A DNA stretch of 64,000 nt from Rhynchopus sp. YZ270_cl-10. Its lineage: Eukaryota > Euglenozoa > Diplonemea > Diplonemida > Diplonemidae. The notes beneath the pieces are model-generated. The model made no database searches, had not been told where the DNA came from, and saw only the letters and a list, made by a program, of their open reading frames with translations. The stretch lies in contig OZ037869.1 in assembly GCA_964035575.1 (NCBI GenBank), positions 1,240,001 through 1,304,000 on the forward strand. The letters are read 5' to 3'. Positions 54,252 through 63,523 of this stretch are shown piece by piece. The position numbers and the translations under genes were made by a program. Each line of letters begins with the position of its first letter. The stretch's first letter is position 1.

Positions 54252-55155
54252 ATGTGGTGTGTAGCATTACGAGGTGCAATGATTGCAGTCGTGAAGTATC
54301 TGGAGTTACACCGTTGTGGGGCGTGGAACCTCACAACTTTCCTCTCGTGAGCGGCAGATGTGTGAGTCGTTGCATCACAACACCGTACAGGTCGTATTTG
54401 TACCTTCTTTGCGACACTCGTGACCTATCGCTATCGCGAGGGAGGCTCATTTCATTTACTGTGCGACGCTGCTGATTTCGACACGTTGCCGAAGAAGCGA
54501 TCGCGCTCTCTTCCTATTGCGCTCTCTCTGTGTGATTTTGTGTATCCCAAAAGGAGTAATTACCCGAAACATTTTGCCTAAAGGTGTGAACGTTGTGATC
54601 CTGGAGTCGATAGCAGACAGGAAAAAGAGGATGGGTAGGCAGCGTCTGCCCGACCTGTGTGAAGTGAATAAGTGATTACCTGACAGATGTCTGGGTATCC
54701 GTGTATTCTGTGTGGGTATCCATGTCCGGAGTATGTCCCATTGTCCCCCCACCCCCACCAATTGCAAAAAACCGTGAGGGTGCACGATGGCCCGTGGACC
54801 ACCACGTCCTAGTTACCACCTATGACTAGTCATATGACAAGGTGTATGGCCAGTTACATGACAAGACTAACTAAAGACAAGACCCCTGTATGTAATGAGT
54901 GGCGTTAGGCCTTGTCATTTGACAGGGGTCTTGTCATTATTTAATCTTGTCATGTAACTAGTCATACCCCTTGTCATTGCTCATATTCGGTTGTGGTGTA
55001 ACGTACCCTTTGGGGGCACCCCAAATACACGACGGTGAAGTAAACGACATGGCATTGTGCTTTACATGTAATTTTTTTTACATGTAAACCACATGTCATT
55101 TTATATGTAGTGATTTTTGTCTGAGGAGATTCGCCTCTGCATATTTTTGTCCAGC
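54252..55155. other. GC-richer spacer of unknown nature
   Basis: Base composition resembles coding DNA and a Cys-rich 73-codon frame (54254-54475) exists, but frames break and no domain is seen. An inverted repeat is at 54834-54977. TTTTTTACATGTAAACCACATG dyads lie near 55063-55095. Confidence 0.4.
54834..54977. repeat. 144-bp inverted repeat built from TTGTCAT words
   Basis: ATGACAAGG...CCTTGTCAT ends; inner matches include AGTTACATGACAAGA with TCTTGTCATGTAACT and GACAAGACCCCTGT with ACAGGGGTCTTGTC. The word TTGTCAT or its complement occurs at least seven times. Looks like a small foldback element; no target duplication found. Confidence 0.65.
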
Positions 55156-55265
55156 TGTACTGTACTGTACTGTACTGTACTGTACTGTACTGTACTGTAC
55201 TGTACTGTACTGTACTGTACTGTACTGTACTGTACTGTACTGTACTGTACTGTACTGTACTGTAC
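55156..55265 (+). repeat. 5-bp tandem repeat, 22 copies
   Basis: Unit TGTAC. With its neighbour it accounts for the long open frames on both strands here. Confidence 0.95.
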
Positions 55266-55280
55266 TCCCAATCCCCTGTT

Positions 55281-55892
55281 TATACTGTTTATACTGTGTA
55301 TACTGTGTATACTGTGTATACTGTGTATACTGTGTATACTGTGTATACTGTGTATACTGTGTATACTGTGTATACTGTGTATACTGTGTATACTGTGTAT
55401 ACTGTGTATACTGTGTATACTGTGTATACTGTGTATACTGTGTATACTGTGTATACTGTGTATACTGTGTATACTGTGTATACTGTGTATACTGTGTATA
55501 CTGTGTATACTGTGTATACTGTGTATACTGTGTATACTGTGTATACTGTGTATACTGTGTATACTGTGTATACTGTGTATACTGTGTATACTGTGTATAC
55601 TGTGTATACTGTGTATACTGTGTATACTGTGTATACTGTGTATACTGTGTATACTGTGTATACTGTGTATACTGTGTATACTGTGTATACTGTGTATACT
55701 GTGTATACTGTGTATACTGTGTATACTGTGTATACTGTGTATACTGTGTATACTGTGTATACTGTGTATACTGTGTATACTGTGTATACTGTGTATACTG
55801 TGTATACTGTGTATACTGTGTATACTGTGTATACTGTGTATACTGTGTATACTGTGTATACTGTGTATACTGTGTATACTGTGTATACTGTG
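55281..55892 (+). repeat. 9-bp tandem repeat, 68 copies
   Basis: Unit TATACTGTG (first unit TATACTGTT). As 9 is divisible by 3, frames read as endless three-residue repeats (LCI, VYT, IHS), none with a plausible start context. Confidence 0.95.
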
Positions 55893-56672
55893 TATGCTAC
55901 CTGTGTGTGACCGTACCCCAGATGGTCTGAAGAGTGATCTGACCATATTCTCCAGGTACAATATATACCCGGAGAATCCATTGGAGCAAGAATTTTGCAC
56001 TTTTGAGCACCACAGATTACATGTTGCCATTTTTGCGGTCATAATATTTTTGCAAATGGCAAAGGCAATCCTTAAGGAATTACAGGGAAAACCACCGTTT
56101 TGGGTCTCTCTGTCTATGGGCGATTGGGTTTTAGTCACTCAACGAATCTGCTCGAATTTTTTTGTGTGTAGATAGGTTTTACCAGAAAAATCAATTAAAG
56201 CAAGAATTTTACGGTTTTGAATAGTTGTTCTTTATTTAAAAAAATACCCAGTTTGGACAAAAACTCAGGACCAAGTGTAAAAAATGGAGATAGGGTTGGC
56301 AGCGTTGTGTAAGATCAACAAAAGCCGTCCCCTCTCAGAAAAAGACTGCATATCAGAAAAAAGAAGGGAAAAAAACCCCCTCTTGGTGGGGTGGGGATCC
56401 CCCCCACCTTTTTTTTTCACCTACCCCCCACGCTCATTAAGGTCTGCGGACGCGCGCGTAAACGAAAAATTACCGAATAATAAAGTTATTTGGACACCCC
56501 TTTCTCCCCCCTTTACCTTTTTTTCTTTTTTTTTTCAAAAAAAAACTTCTTTTCTTTCCTGCAAAAAAAAAGCTCCTCTCTCTCTCTCCTCTCTTTTCCT
56601 TCATTTTTTTTGTCAACTTCTTCTCCCTACACTTACCTCACCTCCACCCTTTTCAGGAACGTCTTGGGGGGG
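55893..56672. other. Spacer after the microsatellites
   Basis: A short word pair, AGCAAGAATTTTGCAC near 55985 and AGCAAGAATTTTACGG near 56199, recurs. A pyrimidine tract ending TTTTCAG at 56650-56656 precedes the next frame and could be a splice acceptor. Confidence 0.4.
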
Positions 56673-57128
56673 ATGGATGGGGAGGATGTGGGTAACACGC
56701 GCAAACGAGGTCACCCTATTGCAAGCTGTCATGCTTCTGTTGAGGGGGTGCCAAAGCGACGGAAGCTGAGTGAGGCGAATGTCGTTCCTGTTTGGACACA
56801 TGGTGTGCCTTTGGGAGGACCGCAAGAGGGAGAGTGTGATCGATTGGATGAAGAAGGATTGGAGGTATTGAAGGGGGGGTTGGCAGCACAGCTTGCGTCT
56901 TTGGCGAAAGAGGTGCACGCTCTTATCATAGACGACGCAGATAGTAAGCTCAGCCCCAATCGGCTTGAAACGCTGACCCGTCAAGCAACAGAACCATCAT
57001 GTACACTACTCCTCCACCTCGCAACCCTCAAAAGGCATTCCGCGCACACAAACATTGACAAAGATTTAAAAGAAACCTGTCTAGTCTACCATGCGTTACT
57101 CCGTCTTCTTGCGATGTTAAAGAGATGA
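56673..57128 (+). CDS. Small unrecognised protein with a bipartite nuclear signal
   Basis: 151 residues from MDGEDVGNTRKRGHP to LAMLKR. Residues about 10-31 (RKRG...PKRRK) fit a bipartite nuclear localisation signal. The rest is helical and Leu-rich (LDEEGLEVLKGGLAAQLASL; TCLVYHALLRLLAMLKR). The frame is open upstream to 56490, and TTTTCAG at 56656 could join an earlier exon, so the start is uncertain. Codon use in the first two thirds looks coding. No family recognised. Confidence 0.45.
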   Translation: MDGEDVGNTRKRGHPIASCHASVEGVPKRRKLSEANVVPVWTHGVPLGGPQEGECDRLDEEGLEVLKGGLAAQLASLAKEVHALIIDDADSKLSPNRLETLTRQATEPSCTLLLHLATLKRHSAHTNIDKDLKETCLVYHALLRLLAMLKR

Positions 57129-58026
57129 GAAAATATAGTAAAAAAAAACTCAAGGAAAAGGGGAATTAGAATTTTTTGCGCATTTTTTGGGTACATTTAG
57201 TGCACCCTATTATACCATCTATTCAGTAGAATAGTTAGTATATGAAACAAGCATTTTTTTTTTGTAAAGAGAGTAGTCTTGAATAGAGGGGCTAAAAAAG
57301 ACATTGTAGTTGCCGAAGCTTTGTATACACCAATCCCAGAGTGGATATCCCAAAAAAGAAAGTACCACTAAAACGTTTTACTTTGAGCCTTTCATTTCAC
57401 CCCCAACATATTTCCCTCATGACGACAGTGGTGGAGATGTCTGTGAGTTTGAGAAACAGTGTAGGTTATCCCCTAAAGGGTCGGAATATTCTTTTCTCTC
57501 CCGAGAAGACCCCTGCATGCGTGGAGCAATTTATGCAAAAACCCCCCCGCTCCCTTCAGTTAGCAACTCCAAATCCAAGACCCTTCGATGATTCGATAAC
57601 TCACTGGAGTAATCTGTCCAGTTTAACACTATCAACGTTTTTTTTTTTAGCAGGATTGGTGTTTCTCCTACGCATGCCACGGCTTTTTAATACCGGAGCA
57701 CGGCCGACTATGGGTGGGTCGCTTGAGCACCATCCATTTTCGGGACAGGTTCATTCGGCAGGTGAGTTGTTACACACTCATTATCGGATTCACATATTAA
57801 TATAGGCCTCCCTCTGGAATACCAATGATGTAAAAACCCACGAAGCGTATTGTAGGACCTCTACCACACCACACCAACACAGCACACATACACAACAAAA
57901 ACCTCTCTCCCCACACACACACATCCTCCATTCTATTCATTTCCTTTTATCTTTTCTATTGAGGAAAACGAGGGGTGTGAGAGGTTCTTTTTTACTTTTT
58001 CTTTTTTTTTTTCAAAACTTAAAAAA
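57129..58026. other. Spacer before the ubiquitin-like/ankyrin gene
   Basis: A 154-codon frame (57341-57805) lacks coding character. TTTTTGGGTACATTTAGTGC at 57185 recurs at 50775. CA-rich sequence 57860-57935 may be leader. No further gene seen. Confidence 0.45.
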
Positions 58027-59333
58027 ATGACTTCCATCATTCTGGAGCTTGAGGGTCAGTCCTCTGTTTCGGTTGTTGTCGAAGGTGGGGTGAAGGATTT
58101 GCTGATGGACGCTGCTATTAAGTTTTGCATTCCTGACCCTAGAGACATTGTACTGACGGTTGCAGGGAAGGTTGTTGGTGATGCGGAGGTGAGGGGGATG
58201 GTGGAGGGGACGACAGTGACGTTGATGCCGTCGAGCCGGTGTGTGGCGGCGAATGCGTTGGAGCAGAGTGGGTTGGAGCCGACGCTGGCACATTACCACA
58301 TGGCTGCGGGAAGTGACAATGCGTCCACCCTGCGGCACTTTGTCGCAGCAGGCATCCACCCCGACGCTCCATCCCCAGCAGGCAAGACCGCAGCCCTCAT
58401 TGCCGTGCAGGCCCAAGCCCTCGACTCCCTCACCCAGCTGGTCCCCCTCCAGGCGAACCTCAACCTCGCAGACCCAACAGGCGTGACCCCTCTCTACTAC
58501 GCCTCCTTCATGGGTGACGTTGCCGCTGTTGACACCCTCGTCTCAGGAGGGGTGGCCGCTAATGTTGGGCCAGATGGTATGTAGATTGTGTTTTTGTGAA
58601 ATTTTGTGAAATTTTCAAAAAAAAAAAAATTGCAGGTTCGTCACCTCTGATGGCTGCCGCCGCAAATGGCCATTTCGATATTGTGTCAACCCTGCTGCAG
58701 GCAGGCGCACACCCTGACGGGGTGTGCTCCGCACCGTTCCGCTGCCAGGCGATGACCACGTCTCCTCGGGACAGTGCATTGGAGAGCATCAGCAGCGTTG
58801 TGTGTAGCACTGTGACGTACACCCCGTTGTGCGCTGCTGTGGCGCGTGGTGATGTTGACATGGTGAAGGCGCTGCTCCACGCAGGGGCAGATGTCACCCG
58901 CGCCAGCGGTAAGGACGGTGTCACACCTATGTACCTCGCAGCACTGAAGGGCAATGTTTTGATGGTAAAGCTCTTCGCTGCGCACGGAGAAGGCACCGAT
59001 ATCATGCACTGCGGCCCCAAGGGTCTGACCCCACTCCACGCAGCAGTGCACAAAGGGCACGCTGAGATTGTTTCCCTTCTCTGCTCCCTCGGGGCCAACC
59101 CAAACCTGCCCACCCCAGATGGAATGACACCCATGTACAGTGCATGCCAGTCGGGAAACGTTAAGATCATGGACACCCTTCTCAAGTACGGATCGCGCAA
59201 GGAAAAGGGCAAGACCACTGACAACGTTGTCACCTCGCCAGTTCTCGAGGAGGGAAGACGTAACAAGCTGCCCTCCTTTGGAGTCTCAAAGAAGTCCTTC
59301 TCCCGTCTCTGCCACAGACTTTCTTTGAAATAA
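58027..59333 (+). CDS. Ubiquitin-like domain plus ankyrin repeats, 415 residues
   Basis: Exons 58027-58576 and 58636-59333; intron GTATGT...TTGCAG (59 nt) splits a Gly codon inside an ankyrin repeat and keeps frame. Residues 1-72 (MTSIILELEG through MVEGTTVTLMP) have the strand-helix-strand pattern of a ubiquitin-like fold but no terminal Gly-Gly. From about 90 to 385 are ankyrin repeats, the clearest being SSPLMAAAANGHFDIVSTLL, YTPLCAAVARGDVDMVKALL, VTPMYLAALKGNVLMVKLFA, LTPLHAAVHKGHAEIVSLLC and MTPMYSACQSGNVKIMDTLL. A Cys/Ser-containing insert interrupts two repeats (about 215-250). The C-terminal 45 residues are basic. Such proteins act as adaptors; the partner is unknown. The ATG follows AAAACTTAAAAAA. 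Confidence 0.9.
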
Positions 59334-59368
59334 AGAGGGGAAAAACAAAATCGCATTTTTTTTATATA

Positions 59369-59411
59369 AGGTGACTAAGCAAAATGTGAGCTTAGGTATA
59401 TCTTAACCTTT
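59369..59411 (+). repeat. SLR-A copy
   Basis: AGGTGACTAAGC, loop AAAATGTGA, GCTTAGGTATATCTTAACC; begins 36 nt after the stop of the ankyrin gene. Confidence 0.65.
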
Positions 59412-60122
59412 TGTTTTTGATGGTCATTATTTTTTTTTTGCCGTCTTCCCCCATTTCCCTTCCCCTGTGACACAAAAACTCATTCTGTCTTTTAAAATTG
59501 ATGTTTTTTTTTCCCCTTTGAAAAAGGTACTGCCCATCATACCCCCTGGTCAGCGTCCAGCTCCTCCTCCTTTCTGAAGAGCTCAGATTTGGAGGGGGTG
59601 GGGGGACACAGCAAAAAAAAAATTTTAAAAAAATGGCGGTTCCTTTTTTTTTTTATTGAAAAATGCTGACCTTTTCACCCAAACCCCCCCATTTTTTTTT
59701 TTTTTCTTCTCGTTGTTGCGCTCACCCCACCTCTACTCCATTATTTCTCTTTCTCCTTGTGTTTTCTCTCCCCATCTCTCGTTCTGCAAAAAGCCCCCCT
59801 CTCAAAAGAAAAAATTCCCCTTAAAAAAACCCCTCTCATGTCACTTTCATTCCCCTTCCTCTGCAAAAAAAAAAAAAAAAAAAAAAATATGTCCAATTCC
59901 TTTGGAGAATAGCGAAAAGAGATACACAAAAAAATGTATCAAACCACCCGAAAAAAAAAAAATGCCATATTTTTGATTATTTTCAAAGAAACATTCGTTT
60001 TTAGAAAAATTTTCTGTGTTTTTTTACTCTTTTTTTTATACAGTCGTCCAACGGTAGGACTGTATATGCTATATGCTTTCATCCAAGAAATGTCTGCATG
60101 TTTTGTCAACTTCATTTTTTAA

Positions 60123-60180
60123 TAGGTGAAACTAAGCGGTGCGTTGTTGAGGCGTTTGGTTCATCTTGGCAACTTTTCTC
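60123..60180 (+). repeat. SLR-A copy, long loop
   Basis: AGGTGAAACTAAGC, GAGGCGTTTGGTTCATCTTG, GCAACTTTTCTC; inner pairing is weak. Confidence 0.45.
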
Positions 60181-60343
60181 TCTTTTTATTTTATTTTTAT
60201 TTTATTATTTGTTGCCTTCCCCCTTGTGGATCCACACACACACACACACACACACACCACCCTGCCGCGTCCAGTACGCTGTATTACCCATATCATCTAA
60301 TTCTACAATTTCCACACCCAAACCCTTACTGCCCCCCTCTGCA

Positions 60344-60470
60344 TAATGGTGGCAGTATTGTGATGGGAGCCCATTGGAATATGCAAAATACATCACAATA
60401 TGTATTGTGATGTATTGTGATGTATTTTGCGTATTCCAATGGGCTCCTATCTCAATAATTGCCACCATTA
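60344..60470. mobile_element. 127-bp near-perfect palindrome, MITE-like
   Basis: Ends TAATGGTGGCA and TGCCACCATTA; inner arms GGGAGCCCATTGGAATA and TATTCCAATGGGCTCC with AATACATCACAATA. A TA target duplication would fit the ends (TA at both borders) as in Tc1/mariner-type MITEs, but this is only one reading. Confidence 0.6.
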
Positions 60471-60555
60471 CCCCTGCACCTCCCATCCGTTGCAAATGGA
60501 AAGACGAACGCTTTTCGCAACAACCAATCATTTTTTTTTAAAGTACAACACTCCG

Positions 60556-60630
60556 GGGTGTTCGATAGCCCACGGAGTGTCAGTGTATACGTTTCTCGGA
60601 GACGTTTTTGCACTGTCAACTTTTTATTTT
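60556..60630 (+). repeat. SLR-C copy with leading mini-hairpin
   Basis: GGTGTTCGATAGCCCACGGA, GTGTCAGTGTATACG, GGAGACGTTTTTGCACTGTC; AACTTTTTATTTT tail. Confidence 0.65.
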
Positions 60631-60970
60631 TATCTGTGAATGAAGCCAAGCTTCATCTTGAGAAAACATACAGAATGCGCGAAAAGGCTTTTTTTTTTTA
60701 ATCCACTGGAACATACATCACCACATTGTAACCGATTTTCGAAGATATACGCAGATCAAAACGTTGTTTTGTGGTTCGCAGTGCTCTTCGTAGCCTGGGA
60801 AGCACTCCCCTTTGTCTCTGAAAGAGGGCGGTTGTTCAGGTCGATTGTCGGTACAAATGGGTAGATGTGGTTATGGTTAATTTTCTTCTTTTCTTTATCT
60901 TTTCTTTTTTTGCATTTTTTCCAACCATTTATGTTCAAATTCATATTACATCCAAAGTTACAACTTAAAA

Positions 60971-61014
60971 ATGATGCGTGTGTGTGTGCACGAGATGTAC
61001 ATTTCGTTCAGGCT
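60971..61014 (+). repeat. SLR-B copy, expanded stem
   Basis: GATGCGTGTGTGTGTGC, loop ACGAGAT, GTACATTTCGTTCAGG; the TG steps have expanded. Confidence 0.6.
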
Positions 61015-61495
61015 TTCTTCAAAAATTCTTTTTAAAAAAATGGGCAGCTAAAGGAGAGGGGGTGAACAAATGGGTGTGTGTGTGTTGTGTGTATCCCGGG
61101 TGAATCCGAACGAAAACAGTAAAACCAAACACGCGACCTTCTTAAAAAAAGCAAACAAAAAAAAAAACAACTGCATTTTCCCGTTCTATTATCTTTGATG
61201 AAGATACAAAAAAAAAAGAAAAAGAAAAAAAAAAGAAAAATCTATCAGCACGCCGTAGTGTGGCCAACTCGCAGTGATCGTTAGTCTGATTGCTCTAAGG
61301 GGAAGAAAAAACACTTTTGTGCAAAGGCTTCTTTTGTCTCATCCAAAAACATTTCTTTTTTCTTTTTTTTGCGATATTTTGAGAATTGGGAGCAACAAAG
61401 CCAACTATTTTTTTCCCCCTCCAAATGGTGTTCCTGAAACTTCTGTCAAGGACATGTCAATATAGGCCCCCTCCGGAACACCACCAAAAAAATTG

Positions 61496-61565
61496 GACAG
61501 TGGAGATTGCACAACTGTGGACACACAAACCGAGGCAACTACACTACTCCAGCAATTTATCAAAA
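61496..61565 (+). repeat. SLR-D copy, full length
   Basis: AGTGGAGATTGCACAACTGT, GGACACACAAACCGAGGCAA, CTACACTACTCCAGCAATTT. Confidence 0.75.
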
Positions 61566-61840
61566 AGAAACAAAACAAAAACCTTCCCTCAACCTCCACC
61601 TCGCGTGGCTGTCATAATTGTCCAGCGTTTCTCTACTCGATTTTTTTTTTCTTTCTCTTCGCGTCTTTCTCTTTCTCTTGTCTCACCCAAAACTTACAGG
61701 GTGCGGTAAAAAGCAAAACCCAATGAACGAGCACAGAATACCCCCCCCTCTTTGACGTGGGTGATGGTCTTGTTCCTTAACCGGAGCTCTCCTCTACCAT
61801 GAACGTTCTCTTGTTTTTTTTTCTCTCTTTTTTAATTTTA

Positions 61841-61880
61841 AGATATTGTGCACAATGCGCACATTCCTTTCAAAGCTTTC
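61841..61880 (+). repeat. SLR-B copy
   Basis: AGATATTGTGC, loop ACAATGC, GCACATTCCTTTCAAAGC. Confidence 0.6.
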
Positions 61881-61895
61881 ATTTTTTTTAAAAAA

Positions 61896-61924
61896 AGGTG
61901 ACTAAGCATAGCTTAGAGTCTCTT
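61896..61924 (+). repeat. SLR-A copy, loop lost
   Basis: AGGTGACTAAGCATAGCTTA with GAGTCTC; 16 nt after an SLR-B copy. Confidence 0.55.
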
Positions 61925-63435
61925 TTTTTTGTTTAATTAACAAAGCAAATCAAAATGCTTAAAGGGGGATCAATGCTGCGCCACTACAACCATCTGTCTT
62001 TGGTTTTCCGGTTTTTGCGCGGTAACTTACATTGGCTTTTCACAGAAGATCCCAATTTTTTTAAACCCAAACCCATTAAAAGCACCGTTGCCTAAAAATT
62101 AGCGTGTCAACGGTGTGCTACCAAGGTAAAAATGTATCAAAATAAAATAAAAAAAATGTTAGCTTTCTCTACCCCCGTAAATACAGCTGAAAAAAAGCTG
62201 TCCTCTTTTTTTGTGCGAATGTGGGAGGGGCCGTCCAGAGCTGGGCACAATGGTAGAATGGGAAAGGACAGAAGAAGAAAAAAAAAGGAAAATGGATCGG
62301 TAGGGAGGTGAAATGCCGCAGGGAGGCGTGGTATACCTCTCTCCACATCCATTTTTTCTTCTTTTTTTTTTTGTTTTTTTTTTCTCTCTTCTTCTTTCTC
62401 TTCCAACATTTGAAGTTGTCCCCAGTAAATTAATAGCGTTCTCCCCCCCACCCCGTTGGTGAGGTGACCTAACTCTTTTCAAGAATTTCTCTAAGGGAAA
62501 GTACAGAGAGGTTTTAGTTTCATCCATCAACCCCCTTTTTTTTTTTTTGAATTCTTAAAACTGTTTACTAGCAAAATAACAGGGAAACAACTTGTCTTGT
62601 CACGCATAAAGTTGACAACCACTAGAAGTATCGATACCCTTTGTTGATGTGTGGGGTGGATTTTTGTTTTTTATGAAAGTGCGCTAGCGAAAAAAAGCAA
62701 CAACTCTGTCATGTGCACAATGTAGCACATCGAGACGGTAGTAAACTTTTTTTTAAAGTTGTGCACTAGATTAATCTCGTTTCGAAAAGCAAAAATCCTG
62801 TTTTCCAAGAATATAAAATAAACGAAATATTTAAAAAAAAACCTAAACCCAGGGCCATTTATTGGTACCCAGAACCAAATTAGCTAACAGCCTGACTGAA
62901 CCAAAAAAAAAAAAGACTAAAATCCCAACACAAAAAAAATAAAAATTGAAGAACAAAAAACAAAAGCTACCGGTCAGGGCAAAAAGAATGAAAATGAAAT
63001 GAAAAAAAAAAAAAAAAAACGTTCGCAACCACCCTATAATCTATCTGTACCGACCATCACCGTAGAGAGCGATTTGTCGTACATCAGGGAACGGGTCAGG
63101 TTTATTGTATTATTATATTTTTAAGAAAAATAACAGAACAGAACAAAACAAACAAACGTGCGGTCCTAAAATGTGATGTCAGCAAATTCTCTTTTTGAAG
63201 AGAAAAACAAAAAAAAAAAAAAAAAAAAAAAAGATCGAGTCGCGCCAATGCCAGCCAACAGAAGTTACAGGTGGATAACCCCGTCTTTCTTTTGGCCATT
63301 GCATCTTAACCACTTAGGCCCTAGAAATAATATGACAGCGTGTTTTTTTTTTTTTGTAATTATTTTGTTTTTTTTTTTGTTTCCTAATTGTCTAATTTCG
63401 CTACACTTCTATTAGGAATTCGGTGCGTGCTTTGG

Positions 63436-63523
63436 CCACCTGATTTTGACCTATGTTTAAGCGTTTGCCGGTGTTAAACGGCTGGCAAACACTGCAAAAC
63501 AGGGGGGGTCAAAAATCAGGTGA
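63436..63523. mobile_element. 88-bp micro-MITE with 5-bp target duplication
   Basis: Ends CCACCTGATTTTGACC and, inverted, TCACCTGATTTTTGACC; TTTGG flanks both sides (63431-63435 and 63524-63528). A second dyad, GTTTGCCGG with CTGGCAAAC, fills the centre. Confidence 0.65.

Noticed and set aside
54254-54475. 73-codon Cys-rich frame next to the satellite
   Set aside because: Composition is coding-like, but the frame is short and nothing is recognisable; it may be part of a degraded element.
55101-56175. Frames of 204-352 codons on both strands
   Set aside because: Translations of the TGTAC and TATACTGTG arrays; perfect three-residue repeats with no sensible flanks.
57341-57805. 154-codon frame
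   Set aside because: Codon use matches spacer DNA and it crosses a TTCGATAACTC trace like the SLR-C leader.
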